Under the pieces are notes generated by a model. It ran no database searches. It saw only the letters and a list, made by a program, of their open reading frames with translations, and was not told the origin of the DNA. The translations under genes and the position numbers were made by a program. A DNA stretch of 64,000 nucleotides from Cornus controversa (lineage: Eukaryota > Streptophyta > Magnoliopsida > Cornales > Cornaceae): assembly GCA_026545225.1 (NCBI GenBank), contig CM048845.1:103660033-103724032 (forward strand). Reading direction: 5' to 3'. This document shows, one piece after another, positions 62,191-64,000 of this stretch. Positions within the stretch are counted from its first letter, which is position 1. Every line of letters starts with the position of its first letter.

Positions 62191-64000
62191 TGTCACGCCT
62201 CCAAATTTAAATACCAGAAGCTCTAGTCCAGTACTTGAATTTGGTGCGAGACTTAAAAAAAACATAAGTACTTCCAATATTTACATTACTACAAGCAAAA
62301 GATAATCATCTAGATCATTCATACAAAAAAACATTTTTACATCAAAACCTCATCCCGCGTCATGGGTATTGACTATGTACAAAAAAAAAAAAAAAAAAAC
62401 TAGCCGAAAAGGTTTACATGTAGATGATCTCCATCGTTCTGTGTCGTGCCTCCATTTCTAGGTACTTGAAAATAAAATGGGGTGAGCTCTAAGCTCAGCA
62501 AGAGAATCGCTAAACACTATTATTGCTCAGCAAATTGACCTTGCCTTATATTCCTATATATATATGAACTCGTACAACAATCTTTTTGTTTAGATTCACA
62601 ATTTCTTATGATAATTAAACTCTAATTAATCATCAGATCCACAATCTCTTTATGAAGGAACCATACTCTCAAAACAATTTCTTATGAAGCTAATTGTCTA
62701 GATTAACTTAAACATTATTAATCTCACATGAGCTCCAGGCTTCCCCTTGAATAAATGGCTTGCTTAGCTAACAAGTGGTGCGCATCGCATAGTCTCGGAC
62801 TATCGAAGATCGCACATGTGGCTGGACTTGTACGTCTACTCACCTAGATGGTCCCGGACCACATCCACACAATAATGGCACACTCCGCCAAATGGCCATG
62901 TCAAATGGGTAATGCATATCCAATAGGCAGGTCCCTGACTATACCAAGGAAATTCTCAATAGAGTTAGTCCCAGACTACCTCTCCAATTTAGACCAATCT
63001 TAACAATTTTTTTATAATTCATCTCATTCCCATAAATCAAATCATCCTTTAATGTGATGGCTAATCACATTGATTTTTCAATTCAGAATTCACTACTTAA
63101 ATCTCTTCTAAACTTAATTATTTTGGCATAATTAAGTTTATTATGTTGAAAAATGCTATCCTAATATTTCTCGTAATTTTCGGAGAATTAAAACTATTTT
63201 ATCTTAGTTTTCCCCTAAAAAGAACTCAAATGGGTCTCTTTCCCTTGTACAAACAGTGTTGTTGTTTTTCCACATCCTTACATCTGTAACTATATTCTAA
63301 AACAGCCCCCTTCAACCTCAATCCAACTCTCAACTAACCCCAATTCACAACCAAGTCATAGAAATTGTGTTCAGGACCAAAACATTCAAAAGTAATTTCA
63401 GTAAAAGCATATGATTTGGCCATGACTTACCATGTTGAATCTGCCCCATATTTAATCCACTATGCATATATTTACACAAGATTCCTTGTCACCAAAGCCC
63501 ACTGTACCAGTATCTAAGTGTAGGTAAATATATTTATGTGTCATTCAAGGTTACTTGAATAATCACCATTAAACTACTAGATGAACCCAATCAAGTAACT
63601 AAAACTTACCTATATGAATATATGTATCAGTGAGCATAAACAGTCTTTGGAAGTAACCAAACTAAGATTACTACTTCTATGTTCACATATCAAGTTTATT
63701 CACTACCAAAAACATGTGAGTTTGCATGTGTATATATTTCCAATCTTTACATAAAACAGATTTCATGTATCCAAATTATTTTTTTCACAACCATGGATGT
63801 ATTCATGAATAGGGAACCTAAGATTCGAATTCTAAGTTCATTAGATTGCGTAAAATCAAGATCTATAATTAATTTCTATTTCAATATAAGTTTAACATCA
63901 CTAAAACATATATATATACGGCAGAACAGAGAGAAGAGAGAGAAAAGGAAGAAGAAGAAGAAGAAGAAGAAGAAGAGAGAGAGAGAAGGTTCAGTCAGTG
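62191..64000 (-). mobile_element. Antisense LTR, same family as the 2.9-kb solo LTR, runs off the window
   Basis: Begins TGTCACGCCTCC, the complement of GGAGGCGTGACA. Read on the - strand it shares with 2236-5153 a GTGGTCCGGGACCAT core (62,849-62,863 here; about 4260 there), GGCCAT near (T)GGG, a CTCAGCAAGA/GAGCTCACCC-type string (here near 62,480-62,510) and CCTGCCTATTG. No coding sequence is seen. Whether it is a solo LTR or part of a whole element cannot be told. The target duplication candidate before it is TGAAA. Confidence 0.7.
63946..63976. repeat. (GAA)n microsatellite
   Basis: About ten GAA units followed by (GA)n, inside the antisense LTR region near the window end. Confidence 0.9.

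Overview
This is a stretch of nuclear DNA from a flowering plant, most likely a woody or otherwise repeat-rich eudicot. The evidence is AT-rich intergenic DNA, multi-exon genes with GT-AG introns, plant-only gene families (tau-class GSTs, plant-type MATE transporters), Ty1/copia, Ty3/gypsy, hAT and PIF/Harbinger elements, and a nuclear gene for the mitochondrial ATP synthase beta subunit with an N-terminal presequence. I cannot name the species.

Layout. (1) Positions 1-26,013 hold a tandem family of MATE (DETOXIFICATION-type) transporter genes on the + strand: the last four exons of copy 1 (325-1477), a broken copy 2 (17,172-20,285) and an intact eight-exon copy 3 (22,503-26,013; 497 aa). The DNA between them holds a 2.9-kb solo LTR with a 5-bp target duplication, a hAT element full of GGTTCC motifs, several MITEs and microsatellites. 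(2) Positions 26,014-35,620 hold a hAT element and a decayed Ty3/gypsy element on the - strand with an odd LTR-plus-flank duplication. (3) Positions 36,401-50,539 hold three tau-class GST copies: an intact gene (36,886-37,883), a pseudogene (46,652-48,371) and a second intact gene (49,346-50,539). Between them lie a truncated PIF/Harbinger transposase gene, LTR remnants and a three-level nest: a young TRIM retrotransposon inside the protease region of a decayed Ty1/copia element, and a hAT element inside that element's 5' LTR. (4) Positions 52,443-55,695 hold two neighbouring TIR transposons of the same family; the first carries a fragment that reads as a lipid phosphate phosphatase (PAP2) active-site region, which looks like gene capture. 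(5) From 56,521 to the end lies the mitochondrial ATP synthase beta gene, exons 1-8; the last exon is not in the window, so intron 8 is at least 4.8 kb, and it holds repeats and an antisense LTR.

The genes do not form a pathway. The MATE and GST clusters are both families linked to detoxification and secondary metabolism that have grown by local duplication. The ATP synthase gene is unrelated housekeeping. Paralogue-to-paralogue comparison inside the window dates several insertions relative to the duplications and supplies natural empty sites. I found no clearly new functional system. The most unusual objects are the gene-carrying TIR element with its twin, the nearly identical-LTR TRIM, the LTR-plus-flank structure in the gypsy element, and a large AT-repeat expansion at the presumed TATA position of one GST gene. 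All splice sites and boundaries were read by eye.
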